DNA of 8,957 bases from JAXGTD01 sp040775095. Lineage in GTDB: Bacteria; Pseudomonadota; Gammaproteobacteria; Chromatiales; Chromatiaceae. Shown piece by piece: positions 1 to 5,905 of the stretch (positions are counted from its first letter, which is position 1; each line of letters starts with the position of its first letter). The notes below the pieces were generated by a model. That model saw only the letters and a program-made list of their open reading frames with translations. It made no database searches and was not told the DNA's origin. The position numbers were made by a program, and so were the translations under genes. The stretch covers positions 1 to 8,957 of the forward strand of contig JAXGTD010000152.1 of the NCBI GenBank assembly GCA_040775095.1, given 5' to 3'.

Positions 1-1
1 G

Positions 2-550
2 GCCCTGGCCGCCGGGGCCCGCGCATTCGACGACGCGGGTTATCGGGCCGCCGCCGAACAGGTGCGCGACTTTCTCGTCGGCTCGCTCTGGGATGGGGAG
101 CGGCTGCACCGCGCCCGCGGCGCATCGGGCTGGCAGGGCGAGGCAACGCTCGAAGACTATGCCTATGTCGCCCGCGGCCTGCGCGACTGGGCACAGCTGA
201 GCGATTCGGCGGCCGACCGCGCGCTCGCACAAGAGCTCGCCCGGCGGGCCTGGGCGCTGTTTCGTCGCCATGGGCTTTGGCGCGACGGCACCGCCGTGCT
301 CCTGCCGGATGTGCCGGGCGAGGTGATCCTGTCGGACGCCCCGCTGCCGGCAGCTGACGCGGTCTTGCTCGGCCTGCTGACCACGGCACCCGACCCGCGC
401 TGGCGTGAGCCGGCCATTCAGGCACTGCACTCCATTGCAGGGCGCGTCCTCAGCGACCCATTCAATGCCGCAACCATGGCGGAGTTGCTGATGAATTGCG
501 ACCCGATCAGGCCCATTTCGTATCCTTCGGGGCAAAAACCGCTAAAATAG
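2..550 (+). CDS. C-terminal part of a YyaL/DUF255-type thioredoxin-domain protein (5' truncated by window)
   Basis: The reading frame is open from base 2 to a TAG stop at 548-550 and gives about 182 residues. The frame is already open at the window edge, so the GTG at 62 is not taken as the start. The visible part matches the C-terminal all-alpha (six-hairpin, glycosidase-like) half of YyaL/DUF255 proteins. The best landmarks are the LEDYAYVARGL segment, the 'LPAADAVLLGLL' segment and a terminal SDPF motif that usually lies close to the end of this family. The N-terminal thioredoxin-like half (DUF255) would lie off the left edge. Family members are cytoplasmic and poorly characterised, and no reaction can be assigned. 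The last ~15 residues after the SDPF region are not recognisable and are less GC-rich than the rest, but the gene appears to end near its natural place. Family call fairly confident; function unknown. Confidence 0.72.
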   Translation, partial: ALAAGARAFDDAGYRAAAEQVRDFLVGSLWDGERLHRARGASGWQGEATLEDYAYVARGLRDWAQLSDSAADRALAQELARRAWALFRRHGLWRDGTAVLLPDVPGEVILSDAPLPAADAVLLGLLTTAPDPRWREPAIQALHSIAGRVLSDPFNAATMAELLMNCDPIRPISYPSGQKPLK

Positions 551-936
551 TGAGTTGGCAGCCGGACCGACATCACCGGGCTGATCATTAGTCCCGGCGA
601 TGTGGGACAGCTCTCGGGCAACGCGGATGTGGGCGTTCCCCGCACTGGCCAGGGATGGTCCGTCATTTTCCGCGGACCTGATCCGTCGAAGATGGCGCAA
701 TCGGCGCCGCGCACGGCTTGGATCGTGCGCTGATGTCCCGCATGGATGGGTCGAGTCGGCGTCGTTTTGACCACTGGAATCAGGGCCATTGGAAATGGCG
801 CGCGAAGGGATAACGCATTGCGGAATCGAATGCCGTTTCAGCCAGTGGTGGGCTGGCTCGGCAATTCCGTCAGCGTCGCCCCGACAATGATTGCGGCGAC
901 GGCACCGAAGACCGCCACAGGTGGAGCGCCAGTCCC
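551..936. other. Non-coding gap between the DUF255 gene and the LysR gene, with two hairpins
   Basis: No recognisable gene is seen on either strand in this 386-bp stretch. It holds two inverted repeats: CCGGG/CCCGG at 576-597, just after the upstream stop, and a perfect 7-bp GCGCACG/CGTGCGC stem with an 8-base loop at 709-730. Neither is followed by a T-run, so neither is a clear intrinsic terminator. A TAAAAT box at 543-548, overlapping the upstream stop, resembles a -10 element but has no convincing -35. The region probably holds the LysR gene's promoter and 5' leader; the exact promoter is not visible. Confidence 0.4.
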
Positions 937-1917
937 ATGGCTTCCGGGCCGCAGGTCCATTACAAGCAAAATCGCCTCAAGCAATTGCGGGCCTTCTGCC
1001 ATGCCGCACGGACCGGCAGCGTGAGCGCGGCGGCGGAAAAGATATTCCTGAGCCAGCCCACCGTGTCGCTGCAGATCCAGGCGCTGGAACGCGAGGTCGG
1101 CACCGTGCTGTTCGAGCGTCGCGGGCCGAAGATCCGTCTCACGCCCGAGGGTCAATTGCTCTATGAGCTTGCCCAGCCTCTCGTCGAGGGCATGGACAAG
1201 CTGCACGAGACCTTCTCGGCGCAATGCGGCCGCATCGATCAAGGCCCACTGGATATCGCCGCCGGCGAGTCAACGATCCTATACATCCTGCCCGAGCCGG
1301 TACGCCGTTTCGTCACCCGTTATCCGGGTATCGACCTGCGGCTGCATAACGTCACCGGTCGTGACGGACTGGCAATGCTCAGGGCCGATGAGGTGGATCT
1401 GGCGGTCGGGTCCATGCTCGACGTGCCCGATGACATCGAATACCAACCGGTCGTCACCTATCGCCCAACGCTGATCACCCCCCTGGGTCACCCACTGGCC
1501 AAGGGGCATGAGGTCAGTCTCGCCGAGATCGCAAAATACGGGCTGATCCTGCCACCGCGCCACCTGAGCACCTGGCGCCTCGTCGACCTCGTGTTCCGAC
1601 AGAATAACCTGAGCTATCGGGTGACCCTGGAGGCCGGGGGTTGGGAGGTGATCAAGAAGTACGTCGAGCTCGGACTGGGCATCTCCATCGTCACCGACGT
1701 GTGCCTGACCGCCAACGACAAGCTGGAGCGTATCCCGCTCGAGCAGCATTTCCCGCAACGCAGCTACGGCATCGTGCTGCGCCAGGGCAAGTTTCTCTCG
1801 CCGCAGACCAAGCGTTTTCAGGAGATCCTCACCGCGGTCTTTCCCGACCGCGTCGCGGACGTTACTCGACGACAGCGCACCGGCGATACCGAATGGGAGG
1901 ACGGCATGCTCGGATGA
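937..1917 (+). CDS. LysR-type transcriptional regulator with CysB-like effector domain
   Basis: The product has 326 residues, the usual LysR/CysB length. Residues 15-75 form the winged helix-turn-helix (recognition region around AEKIFLSQPTVSLQIQALE, then VLFERRG and the LTPEG wing), followed by the linker helix to about residue 95. The rest is a periplasmic-binding-protein-like effector domain. Its late segments VIKKYVELGLGISIV and the QGKFLSPQTKRFQ region resemble CysB/Cbl, although the DNA-binding part is not CysB itself. The start at ATG 937 is supported by an AGGTGGAG Shine-Dalgarno at 919-926, ten bases upstream. It would bind DNA in the cytoplasm as a tetramer and answer a small-molecule inducer. 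The CysB resemblance hints at sulfur or amino-acid metabolism but does not prove it. No divergent target gene lies beside it, so its regulon is unknown. The last ~20 residues are a weakly conserved tail. Confidence 0.88.
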   Translation: MASGPQVHYKQNRLKQLRAFCHAARTGSVSAAAEKIFLSQPTVSLQIQALEREVGTVLFERRGPKIRLTPEGQLLYELAQPLVEGMDKLHETFSAQCGRIDQGPLDIAAGESTILYILPEPVRRFVTRYPGIDLRLHNVTGRDGLAMLRADEVDLAVGSMLDVPDDIEYQPVVTYRPTLITPLGHPLAKGHEVSLAEIAKYGLILPPRHLSTWRLVDLVFRQNNLSYRVTLEAGGWEVIKKYVELGLGISIVTDVCLTANDKLERIPLEQHFPQRSYGIVLRQGKFLSPQTKRFQEILTAVFPDRVADVTRRQRTGDTEWEDGMLG

Positions 1918-2107
1918 CTCCACCGCGATAGGCAAGCAAGTCAGGGCACATTACCGCGCACGATCGGCACCCTTTCGCGATGGATTGCACAAAACGCGAC
2001 CGATGGCACAACAAGTGTGCGGAAACTGCATCCCTCGTCAAAAAACCACTCGGAATTAATAGCCAAGCGTGTACCAAGCCACTCCGTCCCTTATATATGC
2101 TGACCGC
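1918..2107. promoter_or_regulatory. Upstream region of the XRE regulator with repeated GATNGCACAA elements and an AT-rich -10-like box
   Basis: This 190-bp gap is clearly AT-richer than its surroundings. Two 12-base direct repeats, GATTGCACAAAA (1983-1994) and GATGGCACAACA (2002-2013), match at 10 of 12 positions and lie 19 bp apart, about two helical turns. The second overlaps an inverted repeat GCACA-N5-TGTGC (2006-2020). A TTATATAT stretch at 2091-2098 could supply a -10 element, but no good -35 is seen. The arrangement looks like an operator region, perhaps autoregulatory. This is inference from pattern only. Confidence 0.35.
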
Positions 2108-2482
2108 ATGACGCTAAACAAGAAAATTGGCCAGCGGCTGCGATCTGTTCGAACGGCACAGAAGCTGAGCCTCTCTGAGCTGGCCGCGCGAACCAAGACG
2201 CTGTCCAAGTCGAGAATCAGCAATTACGAGCAGGGTATCCGCCGTATGGGCCTCGAGGAGGCGCAGGAGCTGGCAGAGGCCCTCGATGGGCTGTCGCCGA
2301 CCTATCTGCTCTGTCTCGACGATACCTCGCCACTGACCCCAACGGAGTGGAAGTTGATCGAGTGCTATCGGGCGACGGACGAACGCGGTCGCGCCACCAT
2401 CATGCGCGCCGCCGAATCCCAGGCCAAGTACGCCGGCGCGTCACCGGCGGATCGACCTCCGAGCGAGCCGCCTCCGCCCTGA
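2108..2482 (+). CDS. XRE-family (Cro/cI-type) helix-turn-helix regulator
   Basis: The product has 124 residues. Residues 6-68 form a five-helix HTH_XRE domain: IGQRLRSVR, LSLSELAART, then SKSRISNYEQGIRRMGLEEA as turn and recognition helix, and LAEALDGLSPTYLL. A short C-terminal part follows (LTPTEWKLIECYRATDERGRATIMRAAES), a segment common in chromosomal XRE regulators and probably used for dimerisation. The tail is Pro/Ser-rich. ATG 2108 is preferred over GTG 2069 because the extra 13 residues look like translated promoter sequence, including the TATATA stretch. No good Shine-Dalgarno precedes 2108. If the TATATA box at 2092-2097 is the -10 element, the message would start within a few bases of the ATG and be nearly leaderless. 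No toxin or phage partner gene is adjacent, so it appears to be a stand-alone regulator. Target unknown. Confidence 0.8.
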   Translation: MTLNKKIGQRLRSVRTAQKLSLSELAARTKTLSKSRISNYEQGIRRMGLEEAQELAEALDGLSPTYLLCLDDTSPLTPTEWKLIECYRATDERGRATIMRAAESQAKYAGASPADRPPSEPPPP

Positions 2483-2598
2483 GCGAAACACCGCGGCACC
2501 CCCCATGGCGATACCCGCGCGCACTCCCAGCCGCGCAATCCGCCCATGCGCTCATCTCACCCTGTTGGAGTCCCTGGTAGCGCGAGATTCGCCTTTTG

Positions 2599-2625
2599 GG
2601 GAAACGCCGATTTCGAGCGTTTCCC
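2599..2625. repeat. Perfect 9-bp inverted repeat GGGAAACGC / GCGTTTCCC
   Basis: The arms at 2599-2607 and 2617-2625 are exactly complementary around the 9-base loop CGATTTCGA. A further outer GCCTT (2591-2595) / AAGGC (2639-2643) pairing could extend the structure. No T-run follows on either strand, so it is not a standard terminator. It may be a structured RNA element or a protein-binding palindrome. Confidence 0.5.
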
Positions 2626-2787
2626 GTCCGGGCCAGGGAAGGCAGCTCCGTCACCCAAGCGACCGAGCGTGCAGCAAACCGTATACCGCCTGCCCGGTTC
2701 GCGAGTCGATCAAAGGCCGGCAAGAGCCGCGATCATCCGCCCCTTGGGCGGCAACAATCCATCTCCTACGGCGGCTCAGGCGTTCGC

Positions 2788-2817
2788 GCGCCCGGCGAGG
2801 TGATCCAAGCCGGGCGC
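2788..2817. repeat. Perfect 9-bp GC-only inverted repeat GCGCCCGGC / GCCGGGCGC
   Basis: The arms at 2788-2796 and 2809-2817 pair perfectly around a 12-base loop. A strong stem lies a few tens of bases upstream at 2737-2751 (CCGCCC-CTT-GGGCGG). No T-tract follows. Its role is unknown. Confidence 0.5.
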
Positions 2818-2879
2818 CCCACCGTGGCCCTGGCCGTCGGGCGAGAGACCAGCACCCTGATCCACCGCGAAGCACCGCC

Positions 2880-2898
2880 CGCCCTCGGGGCGCCTTTT
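2880..2898 (+). terminator. Weak intrinsic-terminator-like hairpin with TTTT
   Basis: CGCCC (2880-2884) pairs with GGGCG (2888-2892) around a 3-base loop. CC then TTTT (2895-2898) follow. The stem is short and the T-run only four bases long, so efficiency is doubtful. It would lie in the dcd leader or end a transcript from the gap upstream. Confidence 0.3.
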
Positions 2899-2909
2899 CC
2901 ATCGTCTTT

Positions 2910-2945
2910 GGCCTAAGATAGGCCCGCCGACGGGCTACCGCCCGT
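2910..2945 (+). promoter_or_regulatory. Chain of three overlapping, mutually exclusive hairpins in the dcd leader
   Basis: Hairpin A is GGCCT-AAGAT-AGGCC (2910-2924). Hairpin B is GCCCG-CCGA-CGGGC (2922-2935). Hairpin C is ACGGGC-TACC-GCCCGT (2930-2945). B overlaps both A and C, so forming B excludes them, while A and C can coexist. This is the layout of an attenuator or RNA switch. It lies 63 bases before the dcd ATG. No known riboswitch consensus is recognised, and short GC stems can arise by chance. Confidence 0.35.
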
Positions 2946-3007
2946 TACTCGGTGACTCCCCACCATCACGGGAACCTCTGCTCTGCGGCCCAAGGTGCCA
3001 CACAACG

Positions 3008-3577
3008 ATGTCTATCAAGTCTGACCGCTGGATCCGCCGCATGGCGACCACCCATGCCATGATCGAGCCGTTCATCGCGACCCAGGTTCGGGAGTCCGAG
3101 ACGGGTGACCGGGTCATCTCCTACGGCACGTCGAGCTACGGCTACGATATCCGCTGTGCCGACGAGTTCAAGATCTTCACCAACATCAACTCCGCGGTGG
3201 TCGATCCGAAGAACTTCGACTCCTCGAGCTTCGTCGACCTGCGCTCGGACGTCTGCATCATCCCGCCAAACTCGTTCGTCCTCGCCCGCACGATCGAGTA
3301 TTTCCGCATCCCGCGCAACGTGCTCACGATCTGCCTGGGCAAGTCGACCTACGCGCGCTGCGGCATCATCGTCAACGTGACCCCGCTGGAACCGGAATGG
3401 GAGGGGCATGTGACCCTGGAGTTTTCCAACACCACGCCCCTCCCGGCCAAGGTCTACGCGAACGAGGGCGTCGCCCAGATCCTGTTTCTCGAGTCCGACG
3501 AGACCTGCGAGAGCTCCTATCTGGATCGGGGGGGCAAATACCAGGGTCAGCGCGGGGTGACGCTGCCAAAGCCATGA
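3008..3577 (+). CDS. dcd: dCTP deaminase
   Basis: The enzyme deaminates dCTP to dUTP and ammonia in the cytoplasm. This supplies dUTP, and after dUTPase action dUMP, for thymidylate synthesis. The 189-residue product is the normal length and is recognisable end to end. It has the MSIKSDRWIRRM start, SSYGYDIRC (residues 42-50), SAVVDPKNFD, then GKSTYARCGI (111-120) and VTPLEPEWEGHVTLEFSN (124-141), with the catalytic glutamate at E138, the same number as in E. coli Dcd. The C-terminal GGKYQGQRGVTLPKP tail that folds over the nucleotide is intact. Start ATG 3008 follows an AAGGTG ribosome site at 2992-2997. The protein is a homotrimer in known relatives. It stands alone here: no apbC or dUTPase gene is adjacent. 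Confidence 0.97.
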   Translation: MSIKSDRWIRRMATTHAMIEPFIATQVRESETGDRVISYGTSSYGYDIRCADEFKIFTNINSAVVDPKNFDSSSFVDLRSDVCIIPPNSFVLARTIEYFRIPRNVLTICLGKSTYARCGIIVNVTPLEPEWEGHVTLEFSNTTPLPAKVYANEGVAQILFLESDETCESSYLDRGGKYQGQRGVTLPKP

Positions 3578-3606
3578 GACAAGCCCTGGGCGCGTCTGCC
3601 TGAACC

Positions 3607-3634
3607 CCTGACGACGCGTCCGTGCGTCGTCAGG
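3607..3634. terminator. Perfect 11-bp hairpin between convergent dcd and the Ala-rich gene
   Basis: CCTGACGACGC (3607-3617) pairs perfectly with GCGTCGTCAGG (3624-3634) around the 6-base loop GTCCGT. It lies 30 bases after the dcd stop and 7 bases beyond the stop of the facing gene, so it can serve both transcripts. No T-run follows, so it may need Rho or act mainly as an mRNA end-protecting stem. A second, shorter stem GGCGA-TCAA-TCGCC (3636-3649) overlaps the minus-strand stop codon. Confidence 0.6.
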
Positions 3635-3640
3635 CGGCGA

Positions 3641-4039
3641 TCAATCGCCGTGGATGATCGCGCTGTTGTCGTGGAGCATCGCGTCGGTGGCGGTCTCCTG
3701 CTTTACCTCGGTCGTGACGGCCCCGGCCTCTTGCAGCACGGCGGCCTCGTCCATTTTCTCTTCGGCCACGTCCGCGGCGGCCTGTGCGGCAGCCTCCTTG
3801 GCCGCGGCATCGGCCTCACCTGCGGCAAGCGCGGCGTCGGCCTCCGCCTTGCGCTCTGCTGCCATCTTCATCGCGGCGTCGGCCTGGCCCTGGACATCCT
3901 CGGCCACGGCCCCGACGTCTTCGGCAATGATCTTGGCACCCTCGGCCACGGCATCGGCCTCGGTCTCGGCAACGGCAGCGCCCGACAACAGGAAGGCGAT
4001 GGCGGCGGCGGTCGCGGACGCGCTCTGCTTCAAGGACAT
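3641..4039 (-). CDS. Small exported alanine-rich helical protein, family unknown
   Basis: The product has 132 residues. Start ATG 4039 is fixed by TGGAGAG (4050-4044), only four bases upstream. A longer open frame running up to 4579 lacks such support. Residues 1-24 form a Sec signal peptide (K4, hydrophobic core around AAAIAFLL, AAVA then E25 as a likely signal-peptidase I site). The mature part is low-complexity, with 45 Ala in the 132 residues plus many Glu, Asp and Lys, and it has no Phe, Tyr, Trp, Cys or Pro. Stretches such as AERKAEADAALAAGEADAAA suggest one long amphipathic helix or coiled coil in the periplasm. The C-terminal ~25 residues (TTEVKQETATDAMLHDNSAI) are less repetitive. 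It resembles LEA-like or stress-related Ala-rich periplasmic proteins only in composition, so no function is assigned. Confidence 0.75.
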   Translation of the reverse strand: MSLKQSASATAAAIAFLLSGAAVAETEADAVAEGAKIIAEDVGAVAEDVQGQADAAMKMAAERKAEADAALAAGEADAAAKEAAAQAAADVAEEKMDEAAVLQEAGAVTTEVKQETATDAMLHDNSAIIHGD

Positions 4040-4059
4040 ACTTCTCTCCAGATCAGTTG

Positions 4060-4440
4060 ATAGAAGGACTCGGGAACAAGGTGCCGGGGCGACACCGCGG
4101 CGATCCGCGGCATCGGCGATGAGCGGGACCCGGCCGGGCCACCCTGGCGCACCCGCCCAATACAGGACCGGGCGCCAGGATCCGACCCCAAGGTCCATCC
4201 TCGGCGCCCATCCCAACCGGGCGGGCCGGATTGTTGCACAACGACCGGCGCCAATCCATGTCGACGCCCGGAATTTCCGTCCCACCGAGGATGCGCCCGA
4301 TCCCATCGGCCACGAGTCCGGGTGGCGCGCGCCACGGGTCACACCGACCACTGGCCCGGGTGGGTCGGGCTTGAAACCGCGTATTGCTCGGGCGCGCCGC
4401 GGGGGCCCAGCCGACCAACCCCAGCCAACCAACCGGGGTG
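4060..4440. other. Divergent intergenic region (Ala-rich gene / CPBP protease) rich in palindromes
   Basis: About 380 bp without a recognisable gene lie between two divergently transcribed genes, so promoters for both should lie here. It holds CCGCGG-CGAT-CCGCGG (4095-4110), a 40-nt hairpin (4170-4209), CCGAT-CCC-ATCGG (4298-4310), the perfect 14-base palindrome GTGGCGCGCGCCAC (4322-4335) and GCCCG/CGGGC (4354-4370). On the minus strand, five runs of two or more G occur at 4415-4434 (GGTTGGTTGGCTGGGGTTGG), a possible two-quartet G-quadruplex. No confident -35/-10 pair for the minus-strand gene was found. Confidence 0.4.
4170..4209. repeat. 40-nt nested hairpin in the divergent intergenic region
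   Basis: GGGCGCC (4170-4176) pairs with GGCGCCC (4203-4209). AGGAT (4177-4181) pairs with ATCCT (4197-4201), with only C4202 bulged. GACC (4184-4187) pairs with GGTC (4192-4195) around the loop CCAA. This gives 16 base pairs in one rod. No T-tract follows in either direction. It may be a small RNA hairpin, a 5'-leader element or a repeated extragenic palindrome. Confidence 0.5.
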
Positions 4441-4446
4441 TAGACT
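4441..4446 (+). promoter_or_regulatory. Candidate -10 element TAGACT for the CPBP gene
   Basis: TAGACT matches the TATAAT consensus at four of six positions and lies 27 bases before ATG 4474. No clear -35 is seen upstream. If it is used, transcription would begin near 4453, inside the alternative GTG-start extension, which argues for ATG 4474 as the true start. Confidence 0.3.
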
Positions 4447-4473
4447 GTGGCTTTGCACCAGGCCGACTCGTCC

Positions 4474-5373
4474 ATGCGCACCACCGCCGTCTTCTTTCTC
4501 TACCTGCTCGGCAGTCTGATGCTTGCGGCGCTGCTGACCTACCCGGTGCTGCAGACCGGCTGGATCGACCAGGAACCACAGCGGGTCATGGGGCGGCTCG
4601 CGCAGTTGTTCATCCTGCTCGGAGTCTGGCCCTTTCTGCGTTGGTCCGGGCTGTGGGATCGCGCGGCCCTGGGTTACGGGATCCAGCGGCGGGCGTTCGC
4701 GCATGCGCTGACGCGCGGCTGGCTGATCGGGGTCGCGATCCTACTCGTCCTGGTCATCTGTCTGCTCCTGCTCGGCGTCCGGGTGCCGGCGGCCTGGGGA
4801 CCCGGGTTCGCGGCCCGGCTGCTGGAAAAGGCTGTCGCCGCGCTGATCGGTGGCCTGTTGATCGGCCTGCTGGAGGAGACCTTCTTCCGCGGCGCCCTGT
4901 TCACGGCGATTCGCCGGCGAGGCGGGGGGGTGGCAGCAGCGGCCGCCTGGTCGGCCCTGCTCTACGCCCTGGTGCATTTTCTCAAGCCCCACGCGCTGCC
5001 CGCCGGGGTGGCATTCGACTGGGCCGGGGCCTGGCAGATGTTCACGCACGTGTTCGTTGGCATCTGGCAGTGGACCCATGTCGATTCCCTCGTCGCCCTT
5101 TTCCTCGTCGGGATCTTCCTGGCGCTGGTACGTGAGCGAAGTGGCCACATCGCGTGGGGCGTGGGCCTGCACGCGGGTTGGGTGTTTGTGATTCAGGTCT
5201 CGCGGCGGCTGACCGACGGCAATGACGGCGCACCGCTGGCGTTTCTGGCCGGCGACTACGACGGCATCATCGGCTGGCTCGCCGCACTGTGGATCGGGCT
5301 CCTGGCGGCCGCCTATTGGCGCCTGAGCCGGCCGCGGCAGGGCCGTTCGGGCGCGCCCGGCACGGAATGTTAG
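4474..5373 (+). CDS. CPBP-family (CAAX/Abi) intramembrane metalloprotease
   Basis: The product has 299 residues and is strongly hydrophobic, with roughly eight membrane segments (first at residues 4-25, last around 264-282). The conserved CPBP active-site motifs are present inside the membrane: EETFFRG with E134, E135 and R139, then YALVHF with H168, and GLHAGW with H233. Together they form the Glu/His centre of Rce1-like glutamyl proteases. Bacterial members cleave membrane or prenylated substrates or act in bacteriocin immunity and signalling; the substrate here is unknown. The spacing between the second and third motifs (about 65 residues) is long and includes a Trp-rich segment (FVGIWQWTHVD). 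ATG 4474 is chosen over GTG 4447 because of the promoter-like box at 4441 and because the extra residues are hydrophilic. The ribosome site is weak. The downstream phosphatase gene begins 43 bases after the stop. Confidence 0.85.
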   Translation: MRTTAVFFLYLLGSLMLAALLTYPVLQTGWIDQEPQRVMGRLAQLFILLGVWPFLRWSGLWDRAALGYGIQRRAFAHALTRGWLIGVAILLVLVICLLLLGVRVPAAWGPGFAARLLEKAVAALIGGLLIGLLEETFFRGALFTAIRRRGGGVAAAAAWSALLYALVHFLKPHALPAGVAFDWAGAWQMFTHVFVGIWQWTHVDSLVALFLVGIFLALVRERSGHIAWGVGLHAGWVFVIQVSRRLTDGNDGAPLAFLAGDYDGIIGWLAALWIGLLAAAYWRLSRPRQGRSGAPGTEC

Positions 5374-5376
5374 ACT
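5371..5376 (+). promoter_or_regulatory. Candidate extended -10 element TGTTAGACT for the phosphatase gene
   Basis: TAGACT overlaps the TAG stop of the protease gene and is preceded by TG-N, as in extended -10 promoters. It lies 40 bases before ATG 5417. No good -35 exists (TTCGGG at 5346 is too far). The same hexamer precedes the protease gene. The overlap with a stop codon makes chance plausible. Confidence 0.25.
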
Positions 5377-5416
5377 CACCGCCTGGGTGTCCGGATGTTG
5401 GAGAGTTGACCGAGCC

Positions 5417-5905
5417 ATGAGCGAAGAAACCGTCGTCAGGGTGCTGTTCGTCTGTATGGGCAATATCTGCCGATCGCCGACGGCCCATGGCGTGTTCCAG
5501 AAGCTGGTCGAGGATGCGGGGGTCACGGATCGATTCGAGGTCGATTCGGCCGGCACCCACGCCTACCATGTCGGCGAGCCGCCCGACCCGCGGGCCCGTG
5601 AGACGGCATCGCGCCGGGGCGTGGATCTCAGCGACCTGCGCGCGCGGCGAGCCCAGGCCGAGGACTTCAGGCACTTCGACTACGTGCTGGCGATGGATCA
5701 GGACAACTACCGCAGCCTGTCCGCCATCTGCCCTCGTGGTCTCGAGCCACGTCTGACGCTGTTGATGGACCATGCACCGGAGTTTCGCACACGAGATGTC
5801 CCGGACCCTTACTACGGCGGCCCCGGGGGCTTTGAGCAGGTCTTCGACATGATCGAGGCGGCCGCACGGGGACTGCTGGCGGAGATCCGTCAACGGCACC
5901 TCTGA
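5417..5905 (+). CDS. Low-molecular-weight protein-tyrosine phosphatase
   Basis: The 162-residue cytoplasmic enzyme is the usual family length. The P-loop CMGNICRSP begins at residue 13 (C13 nucleophile, R19 phosphate-binding). The general-acid motif DPYYGG lies at 130-135 with D130, and the DSAGTHAYHVGEPPDPRA segment (43-60) is typical of the LMW-PTP fold. The two tyrosines after D130 fit true phosphatases rather than arsenate reductases of the ArsC fold, and no ArsC-type cysteine redox pair is evident. ATG 5417 is preferred over a longer GTG-start frame because GGAGAG at 5400-5405 precedes it. Bacterial members often counteract BY-kinases in polysaccharide export, but no such genes are visible here. 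The nearest neighbour on the same strand is the intramembrane protease. Confidence 0.93.
   Translation: MSEETVVRVLFVCMGNICRSPTAHGVFQKLVEDAGVTDRFEVDSAGTHAYHVGEPPDPRARETASRRGVDLSDLRARRAQAEDFRHFDYVLAMDQDNYRSLSAICPRGLEPRLTLLMDHAPEFRTRDVPDPYYGGPGGFEQVFDMIEAAARGLLAEIRQRHL

Larger units (their letters stand above)
2483..3007. other. 525-bp hairpin-rich non-coding gap upstream of dcd
   Basis: No convincing protein is encoded. The open frames here are Arg/Pro-rich by-products of high GC, and no known tRNA, SRP RNA, RNase P RNA or tmRNA signature is seen. It contains an unusual run of perfect inverted repeats: 2599-2625 (9-bp stem), 2737-2751 (6-bp stem, CTT loop), 2788-2817 (9-bp stem), 2880-2892 (5-bp stem, 3-base loop), and a chain of overlapping stems at 2910-2945. 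It could hold a structured RNA, the dcd leader, or decayed sequence. Confidence 0.45.

Noticed and set aside
480..550. Possible truncation of the DUF255 protein at its C-terminus
   Set aside because: The SDPF motif normally lies close to the end of this family branch, so the stop is near its expected place; only a short unfamiliar tail is odd.
746..1024. A 92-codon frame ahead of and into the LysR gene
   Set aside because: It overlaps the LysR start, lacks a ribosome site and has no recognisable domain.
838..1242. A minus-strand frame with a hydrophobic end (GAVAAIIVGATL)
   Set aside because: It is largely antisense to the confident LysR helix-turn-helix region. The hydrophobic look comes from complementary codons.
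2690..2720. A GGTTCG-containing stretch suggesting a tRNA T-arm
   Set aside because: No matching acceptor stem, anticodon arm or CCA end could be built around it.
3654..5135. A 493-codon + strand open frame across the Ala-rich gene and the protease
   Set aside because: It is antisense to the Ala-rich gene and out of frame with the protease. Its protein is Ala/Ser- then Arg/Pro-rich, with no domain, and arises from high GC and alanine codons.
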